In this document: positions 36,101 to 44,535 of the stretch, piece by piece | Position numbering within the stretch: position 1 is the stretch's first letter | How the letters are laid out: every line of letters starts with the position of its first letter | Assembly: GCA_049287025.1 (NCBI GenBank) | Contig: JBAQFA010000051.1 | Coordinates: forward strand, 62,001 to 126,000 | From: UBA11710 sp049287025 | GTDB taxonomy: Bacteria > Patescibacteriota > Patescibacteriia > Magasanikbacterales > UBA922 | Length of the DNA stretch: 64,000 bases | Direction: 5' to 3' | Notes under the pieces: model-generated | Seen by the model: the letters and a program-made list of their open reading frames with translations, nothing else | Databases searched by the model: none | What the model was told of the DNA's origin: nothing | Made by a program: the position numbers and the translations under genes

Positions 36101-37315
36101 CGTGGGGCTACAGAAAGAGTATTGCGTGATTGGGATGCAACTAAAGATAGACCGGACTATGTAGATGATTTTGAACCTAATTTGGATGAAGATGCTTATC
36201 ATGAATTAATTAAATCATTTCATGATAGATTTCCTGATGCCACTCCAGCTGAATTAGCTACAGTTGAACATGTTTTAGAAGGCCTACCTAATGACCCTAA
36301 ACAATTGGAAGCGACTCGCTTGGCATTTATGAGTGTGCTTGGGGCTAAAGGAGATAAAGACGGACAAGCAGAAGAAAAAAGCAGACTCTTGTTAGAAGAT
36401 AGTTTAAAAGGGACTGGATCAAAACCAGATGAACTAGTAGAAGAACAATTACAACAAAAAAGATTTGATGAATTTACTAGAGATTTGTCCAAAGCTTTTG
36501 CTGAACTTGGTAATATAGATTTTAAAATAAAACCAAGCGCTATACCCGATATCTCTAATGCTTATCATGAGTTAGCAGGTCTTGAATTTGATTCAGATGA
36601 ATTAAATGCATTACAATCAGATTTGGATACACGTGGAATTGATTACTCCTCTTTGTTAAAAGAAGATAAAAAAGGTCTTGATTCAGACAAAGTCGTAGAT
36701 GCTGTAACTTTGGCTGCTGGCCTAGGTGTTGGTGTTTCTGTAGATGCACTTAAAAATATTCCCGTCGCTATAAGAAAGGGTTGGCTTGCAAAAGGATTAG
36801 ACTTTATTCTTGGAAGAAATAAAAAAAATAAACGACCAGAAATAGTATTAAAAACTGGTGCCCAAGAAGATTTAGATGTTGGGTTTGAAGATGACGAAGC
36901 CACTGAATCTACTGAACCTGGTAGAACCATACCATTTGCTTTACAAGAAGACGAAGAACCTTTACCATTAGAAAAATTAAAAAAAGGGTTAGCGGTTGAA
37001 GGGGGCGAAGCTGAAATTGATGGTAAAATTTCATCCAGGATGTCCAACCAAGAAAAAGAAGCTGGTAATGCAAAAGATCCAGAAAAAAGAACACAAGCAT
37101 TTTTAAAATTGGCTAATGTTAGAGTGGCTGATTATGAGGCTGGACATGATGTGATAAATTTAGTAGGGGCGAGAAGCGTTTTAAATAAGGCTGAACTATC
37201 TGCTAGACAAGTAAAAAATCCCAAAATACGAAAAGGTTTGATAGATGATATAGTTGTGTACTGGCAAAGACTTGGAGATAATGATACCGCCGGTAAAGTA
37301 CGTGCTGGAAAGTAA
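33161..37315 (+). CDS. Very large acidic repeat protein, unknown
   Basis: 1384 residues. Two N-terminal repeats carry 'ESRLHDYYNMLRAKG' / 'ESRLNDYYLEQKSAG' and 'DAANLWANQV' / 'DAANQWANEK'. Two central repeats carry 'NFPDATPIELVTIERALEAL' / 'RFPDATPAELATVEHVLEGL', each followed by 'FTRDLS.AF'. TPR-like modules shared with the previous protein lie at about 268-365 and near the C-terminus. A short hydrophobic stretch at about 1180-1205 could touch the membrane. Internal duplication is clear; no reaction can be assigned. Confidence 0.65.
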   Translation: MTRESTPTIEQPKDKAKERIILEKRAKEQIKLISDMARESRLHDYYNMLRAKGEKMAVKADAEIFNKRGESKRGVDSDAANLWANQVTNKLESFLDRKEKNKSYIKEIELINKAIQESRLNDYYLEQKSAGDAVAVEADTKVFGTGDRKRGKGNDAANQWANEKVKKLEEMIAGSVSEKEIKELLDVLDGNNLVDSEVSAETPTKPVDVAEAKETKPSTVRVHLVETGVKEEGSEGGPRRKSTILGDPQPESGVASAPRAEQSNSEFLTKLETEKDPAKRIALWLELAKEQKKKGQGDFEDSLVKAEKELSKIDDINKKLNLLVNIIDVRISLGADEVETGKLLDEAGKQLDKLTDTDLKTVIRHNLIILNGKMTNEGAEITALVDKLKKVQGDLKAVKNDRDTTGEKNYPMIHVKKPESGAITTGDNGDLEKYRKIILEQPRTVFDEQLSEFANRKNSESDEIVELSEDELMTSEKLADALLDYFWDYIKENPDAGFVPLKSFVDVNKLGAKDIQEIIDNLNKRGYPVQGGYPIQMGDPTMGRINIGEPVLKRIISAENDEAKKIGDNEASAYRLLALATNRILVAKGRPSESLDSGVRFALDQAWQVVQDLNKDDKNFDLVDRLREEIAVYWQEYGDNGKYLEVMSWDSGRSKKTDSFEAPSLPDNTIDLLDESGYERLVQQYHEAYPDEDEEVLKSFVQSQLDKGVTTIKAPDLKHLKELADIYTYEYGINLKTDAYRGLISAFNENFPDATPIELVTIERALEALPDDPKQLEAARSTFLSVLEAKKRKGVQDFEQFTRDLSQAFSGLSEAGKRINDMIEYGKRLDKDAEVQTMLNDIKTWSIDQLESELAKYGNATVINSPERNALSIEESVRLSFIQDELRRKTDEVSVGSLRTTEAETQQEFADMTTDRLVSELIRYGRIGGFDPFNVRKMSTILLNNADRPRFDYIRSELLKRPANEVAKARLELIGKNRTSRGATERVLRDWDATKDRPDYVDDFEPNLDEDAYHELIKSFHDRFPDATPAELATVEHVLEGLPNDPKQLEATRLAFMSVLGAKGDKDGQAEEKSRLLLEDSLKGTGSKPDELVEEQLQQKRFDEFTRDLSKAFAELGNIDFKIKPSAIPDISNAYHELAGLEFDSDELNALQSDLDTRGIDYSSLLKEDKKGLDSDKVVDAVTLAAGLGVGVSVDALKNIPVAIRKGWLAKGLDFILGRNKKNKRPEIVLKTGAQEDLDVGFEDDEATESTEPGRTIPFALQEDEEPLPLEKLKKGLAVEGGEAEIDGKISSRMSNQEKEAGNAKDPEKRTQAFLKLANVRVADYEAGHDVINLVGARSVLNKAELSARQVKNPKIRKGLIDDIVVYWQRLGDNDTAGKVRAGK

Positions 37316-37338
37316 TTTGTCTGAGTAAAAAATTAGAC

Positions 37339-37914
37339 ATGAACAAATTTAAATATTCTTGGTCACAAAAATTATTTTTAAGAATCAATGCCGAGATTGG
37401 CAGGCGAATTTGGCTTGATGAGATAATGAAACTGGCTGCCCACTGGTTAATTTATCTATACTCTTTTATTGTTTTGGTTTGGGGAGTGATTGTCTTAACA
37501 CCGGTTGAGCTGAAATTATTTATAAAACTTCTTTTAACCGTGGTTGCTTTGAGTAACGTTATTGTTTGGCTCTTAGCAATTATTTGGCGTCACCCTAGAC
37601 CAATTGAAGAATTGCCAAATGTAAAAGAAATTGTTTTACCCTTACAGACTTTTCGGTCATTTCCTTCTATTCACACTATGTTGTCGTTTATTCTTTTGTT
37701 TTTGACAATTCTTAGTGGAATTGGTATCTTGGGAATAATAATATTTTTTATTATTTCTGTAATTATTGCTACCGCGCGAGTGTATGTCGGAGTTCATTAT
37801 CCTCGTGATATTATTGGGGGAATATTATTTGCATTATTTTTTTCTGTAATTGTTTTTTGGTTATTAGAAAATGTTTCACAGCCGGTTTATCTTTGGTTGA
37901 TAAAACTTATTTAA
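37339..37914 (+). CDS. PAP2-family membrane phosphatase
   Basis: 191 residues with about five membrane helices. The three PAP2 motifs are present: 'RHPRP' (with its preceding basic residues), 'SFPSIHT' and 'ARVYVGVHYPRDIIGG'. Such enzymes dephosphorylate undecaprenyl diphosphate or phosphatidic-acid-type lipids; next to cell-wall genes the former is likely (BcrC-like). The ORF overlaps no other real gene and ends 8 bp before the nucleotidyltransferase ATG. Confidence 0.88.
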   Translation: MNKFKYSWSQKLFLRINAEIGRRIWLDEIMKLAAHWLIYLYSFIVLVWGVIVLTPVELKLFIKLLLTVVALSNVIVWLLAIIWRHPRPIEELPNVKEIVLPLQTFRSFPSIHTMLSFILLFLTILSGIGILGIIIFFIISVIIATARVYVGVHYPRDIIGGILFALFFSVIVFWLLENVSQPVYLWLIKLI

Positions 37915-37922
37915 TATTATTT

Positions 37923-38627
37923 ATGAAGGCAATAATTTTGGCCGGGGGGTTGGGTACACGTTTACGTCCATTGACCTTAGAGACGCCTAAACCACTTTTA
38001 CCAATCAAAGGTATCCCGATGGCAGAACAGGCGATTTTGAATTTTAAAAAATATGGTATTACTGATATTGTTTTATCTATTGGTTATTTGGCCGATAAAA
38101 TTAAAGAGTACTTTGGTAATGGTGAGAAGTGGGGAGTACAGATTGCTTACTGTGTAGAAGATGAACCTTTGGGTACTGGTGGAGCAATCAAAAAGGCAAC
38201 TGAAGGCATAAAAGAAACTTTTATAGCTATTAATGGTGACAATTTGGCAGACTTTAATTGGGCGGAAATAATTTCTGTCCATAAAAAAAATCAAGCAAAA
38301 ATTACTTTGGCACTTTTTCCAGTAGAAGACGTTACTCAATTTGGTATTGCTGAATTGGAGGGAGACAAAATCAGGCGTTTTATAGAAAAGCCAAAAGTTG
38401 AGGAAGCGCCCTCAAATTTAAATAATGCCGGCGGTTATATAATTGAACCAGAAGCTCTGGATATTTTGCCAACGGGGGTTTCTTCTATTGAACGTGATTG
38501 TTTTGAAAAACTTGCAAGTCAAGGTGTGGTGTATGCCTATCAGCACAATGGGCAGTGGTATCCAACTGATACTTTGGAAAAATATAAACTGGCGGATGAG
38601 AAGTTTGTGCCAGTCGTCATTTTTTAA
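37923..38627 (+). CDS. Sugar-phosphate nucleotidyltransferase
   Basis: 234 residues from ATG 37923, which gives the normal start 'MKAIILAGGLGTRLRPLT'. Other motifs are 'EPLGTGGAIKKA', 'NGDNLADF' and 'FIEKP'. It makes NDP-sugars from sugar-1-phosphates, the donor for the glycosyltransferases; mannose-1-phosphate guanylyltransferase or glucose-1-phosphate transferase are the likeliest, and cannot be separated here. An upstream in-frame ATG at 37857 lies inside the PAP2 gene and is rejected. Confidence 0.88.
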   Translation: MKAIILAGGLGTRLRPLTLETPKPLLPIKGIPMAEQAILNFKKYGITDIVLSIGYLADKIKEYFGNGEKWGVQIAYCVEDEPLGTGGAIKKATEGIKETFIAINGDNLADFNWAEIISVHKKNQAKITLALFPVEDVTQFGIAELEGDKIRRFIEKPKVEEAPSNLNNAGGYIIEPEALDILPTGVSSIERDCFEKLASQGVVYAYQHNGQWYPTDTLEKYKLADEKFVPVVIF

Positions 38628-38655
38628 ATTTTTAATTTCTAGTAACTAATCTCTA

Positions 38656-39516
38656 ATGAAATTTCCAATTTTTAATTTTCAATTTTATAAATTTGTTGGG
38701 ATATTAACGTTGTTGTTTTTGTTGTTGTTTGGCAGTTATAAATGTTATCGTTATTTTCATCCTAAATATATACCTTTACCACCCCGGCCGGAAGTTACTA
38801 TTACTATTATACCAGGTTGGGATTTACGTGATGTAGCAGAATATTTAGTCGCACAAAAATTGGCCAGCAGTACAGATGACGTTTACACCATTACTGGAGA
38901 GTCAGCGAAAAAATATAAAGTAAGTGATGACGCGGTTTATTTTGGACCGTCAGATGACTTACTTGAACAAAAACCATTTGGTTTGAGTATGGAAGGTTAT
39001 TTGGCTCCAGAAACTATTCGAGTTTTTGCTGACGCTGATTTAGCAAGTATAATTGATAAATTTTATTTTGCTAGAAAAGATCAATTAACTCCAAACATTT
39101 TAGAAGCAGTAAAAGTTTCTAAAAAAAGTTTGCATGAAATTTTAACCATGGCCAGTATTTTGGAACGTGAAGTTAGAAATTTAGAAGACAAGAAAAAAGT
39201 CGCTGATATTTTTTGGCGGAGATTAAAGATCAATTGGGCCTTGCAAGCTGATTCTACCGTACATTATGCTGTGGGTAAAGAGGGAAATGTATTTACTACA
39301 GCCGAAGATCGTCAAGTTGATTCATTATGGAATACTTATAAATATCCTGGACTGCCACCTAGTCCAATTTGTAATCCTGGGTTGGAATCAATTCAAGCTG
39401 CGCTTTATCCAGAAGCAAATAGTTATTGGTATTTTTTGACAGATAAAGATGGAACTGTACATTATGCTAAGACGTTGGAGGAACAAAATAGTAATAAATA
39501 TAAATATTTAAATTAA
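38656..39516 (+). CDS. mltG: Endolytic murein transglycosylase MltG
   Basis: 286 residues with one N-terminal membrane helix (about 10-28) and the YceG domain outside. The catalytic Glu is probably Glu170 in 'SILEREVRN', equivalent to the 'VEKET' site of E. coli MltG. The conserved tail 'YPGLPPSPICNPGLESIQAALYP' is complete. MltG cuts nascent glycan strands at the membrane. Somewhat shorter than the usual 340 residues. Confidence 0.94.
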   Translation: MKFPIFNFQFYKFVGILTLLFLLLFGSYKCYRYFHPKYIPLPPRPEVTITIIPGWDLRDVAEYLVAQKLASSTDDVYTITGESAKKYKVSDDAVYFGPSDDLLEQKPFGLSMEGYLAPETIRVFADADLASIIDKFYFARKDQLTPNILEAVKVSKKSLHEILTMASILEREVRNLEDKKKVADIFWRRLKINWALQADSTVHYAVGKEGNVFTTAEDRQVDSLWNTYKYPGLPPSPICNPGLESIQAALYPEANSYWYFLTDKDGTVHYAKTLEEQNSNKYKYLN

Positions 39517-39521
39517 TTTTT

Positions 39522-41027
39522 ATGTCAGATGAAAACAGAACAGGAGAACCACCCCGTTTTAAAATTGTTCCACCAGAACCATCTGTTGATGTTGTTGTAG
39601 TAGAAGAACCAGAAGGTGAAGAGGTAATGGAGTTACGAGAGAAGAGTCATAAAGTTGTGGCTGACATTACTAAGTGTCACGAGATTGTCGATTCTATAAC
39701 AGTTGAAAATTTATTTGATCCGTCTTGTGTTCCAGAAAATATAAAAAAATTAGAATTGGTCAAACAGGTACAAGATGAGGTTCACCAGACTTTGGAAGAA
39801 AATAATGATAATTTTTTTTCTTGTAAAGCATATTTAGAAGTCCATGATGCTAAAGTTTTGTTGAGTGCTTTAGAATTGTATGAAAAAATTAAACAATTGT
39901 CATTAAAAAAAATTGGTCGCGAAAAACCAGATAGATTATCTGTTGAATATGATGTATGGTCGCTTTTAAATTCTAATGAGTTAAATTTGAAAGATTTACA
40001 ATCTAGGCTAAATAATTTGTGTTATAGGAGTATAACCTCTAAGAATCCACATCCAGAGATTATTAAGGGTGTGCCAGATATGACTGGAGATAAAAAAGTT
40101 GATTATAAAATTGCTTTTGATACAATAAAACCTTTGTTTGAAGTTTTGACAAGGGTTAGAGATATACAGTTACGTAATGGTTTGGTAGACAAAGACACTC
40201 AGCTAGATCCTCTAGGAGTGGTTTTGGCAAAAATTATGAGTTATGGTCATGACAATACCGAAGCTTTACATCTAGCTTTGAGTCATTATGATGATGTCTC
40301 AGAAGCAGGTAAGAGAGAAATATTATTTTGGCTTCAACCTTTATTTGGTGAACAAAAAGCAGAAGGTGAGTTGGAAGAACGAATTAGGGAATATAAAAAG
40401 ACCGAAGCAATCGGTGAATTGATGGCTCAATTACCAAACGTAGAAGCATTGTCACAATTTATTTATCAACATGTAGATAAAATTGCCATTGAACACACAA
40501 CTGAACAACATGATTATCATGATAAAGAATACTTACTAAAGGCAATTTTAGAGTTGATTAAAGCTAATACTTTTTCTTCTGATTTACAAAATATAGGAAT
40601 GGAAGGGGCATATGAAGCTTATAAGGCACAAGTGCATGAAAGGATAGAAGCAAAATTATCTGGCAGTATAAAAGAAATGAGACATCCTTTAACACGACAT
40701 GTTGGAGATTTTAATTTGCGTGAAACAGTGTCAGGCGACATAAAAAAAGAAATGATAGATGAGGCGGAATTTTTTGCTACAATGGGGCGTAATTATAATT
40801 TGGTCGAAGCTTTGGAAAAAGGTTGGATATCAACTATTTGGTATTTTCAACGTACTTTTAAACCAGAACAGACAATTACGGCGGTAATTAAAATTGAAGA
40901 AGTGGACACTATTGTAAATACAACAGGCAAAGAATTGTTAGAGTATGTTGAAAATCGTCCAAGAGGTGTAAAAGATGAAAAATTAGATAAAATTATTGAA
41001 TATTTAAAAGAGCATGATGTGGTGTAA
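39522..41027 (+). CDS. Unknown soluble helical protein
   Basis: 501 residues, no signal peptide, no membrane helix, mostly helical with an acidic Pro-rich start ('EPPRFKIVPPEPSVDVVVVE'). No motif is recognised. It lies 5 bp after mltG and 5 bp before queA, so it belongs to the same transcript. Acidic composition is like that of the large genes at 29806-37315. Confidence 0.6.
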   Translation: MSDENRTGEPPRFKIVPPEPSVDVVVVEEPEGEEVMELREKSHKVVADITKCHEIVDSITVENLFDPSCVPENIKKLELVKQVQDEVHQTLEENNDNFFSCKAYLEVHDAKVLLSALELYEKIKQLSLKKIGREKPDRLSVEYDVWSLLNSNELNLKDLQSRLNNLCYRSITSKNPHPEIIKGVPDMTGDKKVDYKIAFDTIKPLFEVLTRVRDIQLRNGLVDKDTQLDPLGVVLAKIMSYGHDNTEALHLALSHYDDVSEAGKREILFWLQPLFGEQKAEGELEERIREYKKTEAIGELMAQLPNVEALSQFIYQHVDKIAIEHTTEQHDYHDKEYLLKAILELIKANTFSSDLQNIGMEGAYEAYKAQVHERIEAKLSGSIKEMRHPLTRHVGDFNLRETVSGDIKKEMIDEAEFFATMGRNYNLVEALEKGWISTIWYFQRTFKPEQTITAVIKIEEVDTIVNTTGKELLEYVENRPRGVKDEKLDKIIEYLKEHDVV

Positions 41028-41032
41028 ATGTT

Positions 41033-42199
41033 ATGAACACATCAGACTTTGACTACAATTTACCTTTAGAATTAATTGCACAAAAACCAGTAGAGCCACG
41101 AGATTATTCACGGTTGTTTGTGGTTGATAGAAAAGAAATAGGAAAAGATCCTTCGGCGAAGTTTACCCCGATGAATATCGGGGCTCAGGACAAGCATTTT
41201 TATGATATTATTGATTATCTAAAACCAGGTGATTTGATAGTTTGGAATAATTCCAAAGTTTTTAAAGCTAGATTATTTGGTGAATTAGAATCAACCAATA
41301 ATCAAGAATTGTTTGAACATAAAAAAAAGATTGAAGTGTTTTTAGTTAGAGAAATGGAAAATAAAGGCGTATGGAAAGTTCTTGCTAAACCCGGTCGGCA
41401 TGTGAGAGTGGGTATGAGAATTAGATTTTCAGAAGACTTTTATTGTGATGCTATGATTAAAGATCCAGAAGGAACTATTCTAGTGCAATTTCCATATGAT
41501 GCCGAGACAGTTATGAAGAAGGCGAATAAATATGGTCATATTCCAGTACCGCCATATGTAAAAGACGAACCAGATCAAATTGAAACTTACCAAACTGTTT
41601 ATGCCAAAGACGAAGGGTCGGTCGCAGCACCAACAGCTGGTTTTCATTTTACCAAAGAACTAATTGAAAAGATAAAAGCCAAAGGCGTGGAGTTTGCTGA
41701 GGTGACTTTGCATGTTGGACTTGGAACTTTTTTACCAGTGAAATCAGAAAGAGTAGAAGATCACACTATGCATAGCGAGTGGATAGAATTGTCACAAGAA
41801 AATGCAGATAAGATTAATAAAGCCAAAGCTGAAGGTAGACGGGTGGTGGCGGTTGGTACTACGACTGTAAGAACTTTGGAAGGTGTGGCGCAAAAGTTTC
41901 TCCCCCTACCAGGGGGAGTTAGAGGGGGTCTGCAACCAGAAGGACCCCACCCAACCTCCCCTTATAGGGGAGGAGCTGTTCATGCCTACAAAGGAGATAT
42001 TAATATTTTCATCACCCCAGGTTTTGAATTTAAAGTTGTTGACGCAATGATTACTAATTTTCATTTACCAAAGTCTACCCTACTTATGTTAGTGAGTGCG
42101 TTTATTGGTGATCGGGAAAAGACTTTGGAAATATATAATCAAGCTGTGGCAGAAAAATATCGATTCTTTAGTTTTGGGGATGCAATGTTTATACATTAG
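41033..42199 (+). CDS. queA: S-adenosylmethionine:tRNA ribosyltransferase-isomerase QueA
   Basis: 388 residues; family members have about 340-350. It transfers the ribosyl part of SAM to preQ1 in tRNA to form epoxyqueuosine. 'DFDYNLPLELIAQKP', 'GSVAAPTAGFHFT', 'VTLHVGLGTF', 'GTTTVRTLE' and 'TNFHLPKSTLLMLVSAF' are typical. The extra length comes from two palindromic inserts: 41147-41192 (residues about 39-53) and 41899-41976 (about 290-315), each in a loop between conserved blocks and in frame. Confidence 0.95.
   Translation: MNTSDFDYNLPLELIAQKPVEPRDYSRLFVVDRKEIGKDPSAKFTPMNIGAQDKHFYDIIDYLKPGDLIVWNNSKVFKARLFGELESTNNQELFEHKKKIEVFLVREMENKGVWKVLAKPGRHVRVGMRIRFSEDFYCDAMIKDPEGTILVQFPYDAETVMKKANKYGHIPVPPYVKDEPDQIETYQTVYAKDEGSVAAPTAGFHFTKELIEKIKAKGVEFAEVTLHVGLGTFLPVKSERVEDHTMHSEWIELSQENADKINKAKAEGRRVVAVGTTTVRTLEGVAQKFLPLPGGVRGGLQPEGPHPTSPYRGGAVHAYKGDINIFITPGFEFKVVDAMITNFHLPKSTLLMLVSAFIGDREKTLEIYNQAVAEKYRFFSFGDAMFIH
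41147..41192. repeat. Palindromic insert 1 in queA
   Basis: Contains the perfect 7-bp hairpin ccccgat/atcgggg (41166-41183) and, to its left, a cttcg/cgaag hairpin. The frame is kept. Confidence 0.8.
41899..41976. repeat. Palindromic insert 2 in queA
   Basis: Three hairpins: ctccccct/agggggag (41900-41918), cctcccc/ggggagg (41955-41973) and gggggtc with ggacccc between them. Codes a Pro/Gly-rich stretch with 'LPLPGGVRGG'. Confidence 0.85.
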
Positions 42200-42229
42200 A
42201 CAGTCTCCAGCAAACAGTAGACATTATTT

Positions 42230-42724
42230 ATGAAAAAAGAGTTTGAAGAAAAATTTAAAAAGACTCTAGAATTTTTGGAAGATTCCAAAATAGAAAGTCC
42301 AAATAAGCCTGCTCTTCCCCATGTAAAAAGAGTCGGAGAATTTTTGTATAAAAAAGGTTTCAGTGATGAGGTTGTTAATGCTGGCTTACTGCATGATTCT
42401 TTGGAATGGTCAGAGACTGGAGAAGATGATATTGAAAAGAAGTTTGGCAAGAGAATTTTGGAAATTGTAAAAGCCAATTCTAAAGATAGATCTATAGATG
42501 GTACAATGAACCGAGCAGTAGACATGATGGAAAGATGTAAAAAATTTGGTGATGATGCTTTGGCAGTCAAAGTGGCTGATGTGTTGGATAGCTGTAATTA
42601 TTATTTTGTACAAAAAAAGGAGAAAGAATTGATAACTTATAGAAAATTTGCAAAATTGTTATTAGAAAATTTGTCTGATAATTTAAAAAAGATTTTTTTG
42701 GAAGATTTAAAGATAGTTGAATAA
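42230..42724 (+). CDS. HD-domain phosphohydrolase
   Basis: 164 residues. The metal site is visible as 'HVKRVGEFL' then 'GLLHDSLEW', with a later Asp in 'VKVADVLDS'. The layout is like the hydrolase half of RelA/SpoT-type proteins, but no synthetase domain is attached, so the substrate (ppGpp, nucleotide or other) is open. 30 bp after queA. Confidence 0.75.
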   Translation: MKKEFEEKFKKTLEFLEDSKIESPNKPALPHVKRVGEFLYKKGFSDEVVNAGLLHDSLEWSETGEDDIEKKFGKRILEIVKANSKDRSIDGTMNRAVDMMERCKKFGDDALAVKVADVLDSCNYYFVQKKEKELITYRKFAKLLLENLSDNLKKIFLEDLKIVE

Positions 42725-42807
42725 AAAAGTAGTGTATTTACAAAAGTTTAATTTGTGTTATATTATCTATATTAGCATAATAAGACTAAGAAAATAATTT
42801 AAAAAAT

Positions 42808-43299
42808 ATGTGTAGTCGAGAAGTAGACTTAAGTTTTGGAGAATTGGCTAGAAAAATAAAGTATGGGCCAAGACCTAGTACGGAAAAAATAGAACAAGAT
42901 TTTTTTGGGGAAGGAAAAGAGCTTCCCCAGTCTTTTTTGGATAAAGTGACAGATTTTTTAATTAGAGAGGATCACTACTCGCCTAGACCAGGACACCACA
43001 GAGTCTTCGATTCCATTTTTATGTTAGAAGGTCATAAAATTTTGGTTCACTATATATTGAGAGAACGTTTTGACCATAAGAATCAAACAGATGATTTGTT
43101 AACACATGATGGTATGGGCTATATTAGGATAGGAGAAGGAGAATTGCATAATAGTATGATAGAAATTGATGATAAAAATCCAGAAGTGGGAGAAAGAGAG
43201 ACGCTGGGTCTAACCGATGATAATTTGGTTAAATTAATTAGGAAAGAGATGATCACTTATCTACGTAGTCTTGGAGAATTAGCTTTTAAAGAAAAATAA
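42808..43299 (+). CDS. Unknown protein
   Basis: 163 residues, soluble. No recognised motif apart from a conserved-looking 'RPGHHRVFDSIFMLEGHKILVHY' stretch, quoted here in part as 'HHRVFDSIFMLEG'. A TATATT box about 40 bp upstream suggests its own promoter. A terminator follows at 43304. Confidence 0.55.
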   Translation: MCSREVDLSFGELARKIKYGPRPSTEKIEQDFFGEGKELPQSFLDKVTDFLIREDHYSPRPGHHRVFDSIFMLEGHKILVHYILRERFDHKNQTDDLLTHDGMGYIRIGEGELHNSMIEIDDKNPEVGERETLGLTDDNLVKLIRKEMITYLRSLGELAFKEK

Positions 43300-43303
43300 A
43301 AAA

Positions 43304-43326
43304 TCGGGGTATGAACCTCGGTTTTT
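43304..43326 (+). terminator. Terminator
   Basis: Seven-bp stem tcggggt/acctcgg (with G-U pairs) and a T5 tail, only 4 bp before the next promoter. Confidence 0.7.
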
Positions 43327-43329
43327 AGT

Positions 43330-43358
43330 TTGACAAAACACGAAAAATGTGCTATAAT
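43330..43358 (+). promoter_or_regulatory. Consensus sigma-70 promoter
   Basis: TTGACA (43330-43335), 17-base spacer, TATAAT (43353-43358): a perfect match. It drives the calcium-binding-repeat protein and the next unknown gene. Confidence 0.9.
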
Positions 43359-43411
43359 ATCTCTAGTTTTTAAATAAAATTGGCTAAATAAAGCCAAATA
43401 ATTAGAAAAAT

Positions 43412-44017
43412 ATGAAAGAAGGACCATGGTTTAAAACGGCGGCTAAATTTGTCATACCATTGGTTGGATTAGGAATGGCAAGCCCAAATGCTGAAGGAAG
43501 AGAGCTTAAGTTTGAAAAAAATAAAGCTTCATATGCTATTGACCCCGATGGTGATGGTGTACCATCTGTACGTGAGGACTCAGAGGGTCGACTGGTTAGA
43601 GGTGATAATTGTCCAAAAAAGCCCAATCCTGACCAATCGGATGCTGATTATGATGGTGTTGGAAATGCATGTGACAATTGCCCTGAGGAAAGAAATCGAA
43701 GGGAGAATCCTGGTGAGAGTAAAAGATACCGGGTGGGAGGGGATGGTTCTATCATTGGTGATCCTTATGAAATATTTGAGAAAGCTAAACAGCCAGATAA
43801 AGATGGTGACGGTATCGGCGATGAATGTGATTTTGATGGCAATGATGTGGATGGTGATGGCATTATTAATGGCGCTGATAATTGTCCACATAATCCGAAC
43901 AAGGGTCAATCAAATTTGGACCACGATGGTCTTGGTGATGCATGTGATGACGATGCTGATGGGGATGAAATTTCTAAAAAGAATGATAGAAATGACTTAG
44001 ATCCAAATAAATTTTAA
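43412..44017 (+). CDS. Secreted thrombospondin type 3 repeat protein
   Basis: 201 residues. A short hydrophobic start ('FVIPLVGLGMASPNAEG') looks like a signal peptide. Most of the rest is TSP3 calcium-binding repeats: 'DPDGDGVPSV', 'DNCPKKPNPDQSDADYDGVG', 'DKDGDGIGDECD', 'DGDGIINGADNCPHNPN' and 'DHDGLGDACDDDADGDE'. It is probably exported and folds with Ca2+. Perfect promoter upstream indicates strong expression. The protein is nearly all repeat, so it may be an adhesin or a spacer. Confidence 0.82.
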   Translation: MKEGPWFKTAAKFVIPLVGLGMASPNAEGRELKFEKNKASYAIDPDGDGVPSVREDSEGRLVRGDNCPKKPNPDQSDADYDGVGNACDNCPEERNRRENPGESKRYRVGGDGSIIGDPYEIFEKAKQPDKDGDGIGDECDFDGNDVDGDGIINGADNCPHNPNKGQSNLDHDGLGDACDDDADGDEISKKNDRNDLDPNKF

Positions 44018-44052
44018 AATTATTTTATATTAATTCAGTCAATTATAAAAAT

Positions 44053-44475
44053 ATGGGAAATCCTACACAAGAAGGAATAAATCCAAGTGCTCGAGAAGTT
44101 GAAGGAGCTTTTTTTGGGACAGATTCTCGTGGAAAAAAATATCAACCTTTAGAAACTGATGAGGAAATTTTCGTTAGAGAAAGAGCAAAAAAAGTAAGTA
44201 GATTGAAAGAATTGTTAAGATATTGGAATAATGGAATTGATGATTTTGATATCACTACACGTCCGGTAATTGATGACGACGTAGAAAAACTTGTATCTGG
44301 TGGATATCCTATGGCGGTAGCGGAAACTGCTGAATGTTTAAGATTTTTAAAACACGATTGTGGTATGAGTGAAAATGATGTCAAAAATTCACTTGTAGGT
44401 GTGACTCCTATTAATTCCAATTGGTTTGACAGAGACTTAGAAAAACACATTTTAGAAGTGTACAGAGAAATTTAA
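44053..44475 (+). CDS. Unknown protein
   Basis: 140 residues, soluble, mixed helices; no family recognised. The N-terminal 'REVEGAFFG' is weakly like 'EKIEQDFFGEG' of the unknown protein at 42808, possibly a shared motif. It lies 35 bp after the TSP3 gene and ends at a strong terminator. Confidence 0.55.
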   Translation: MGNPTQEGINPSAREVEGAFFGTDSRGKKYQPLETDEEIFVRERAKKVSRLKELLRYWNNGIDDFDITTRPVIDDDVEKLVSGGYPMAVAETAECLRFLKHDCGMSENDVKNSLVGVTPINSNWFDRDLEKHILEVYREI

Positions 44476-44482
44476 ATAAAAT

Positions 44483-44506
44483 CCGAGGTTCATACCTCGG
44501 TTTTTT
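44483..44506 (+). terminator. Terminator
   Basis: A perfect 7-bp stem ccgaggt/acctcgg with loop tcat and T6. Nearly the same sequence as the terminator at 43304. Confidence 0.9.
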
Positions 44507-44535
44507 GTTTTATTGTGTTACTCTGTTGTTCTGTT

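Noticed and set aside
43488..44000. 170-codon + frame and an opposite 109-codon frame
   Set aside because: Both arise from the repetitive GATGGTGATGG-type coding of the TSP3 repeats in the true frame.
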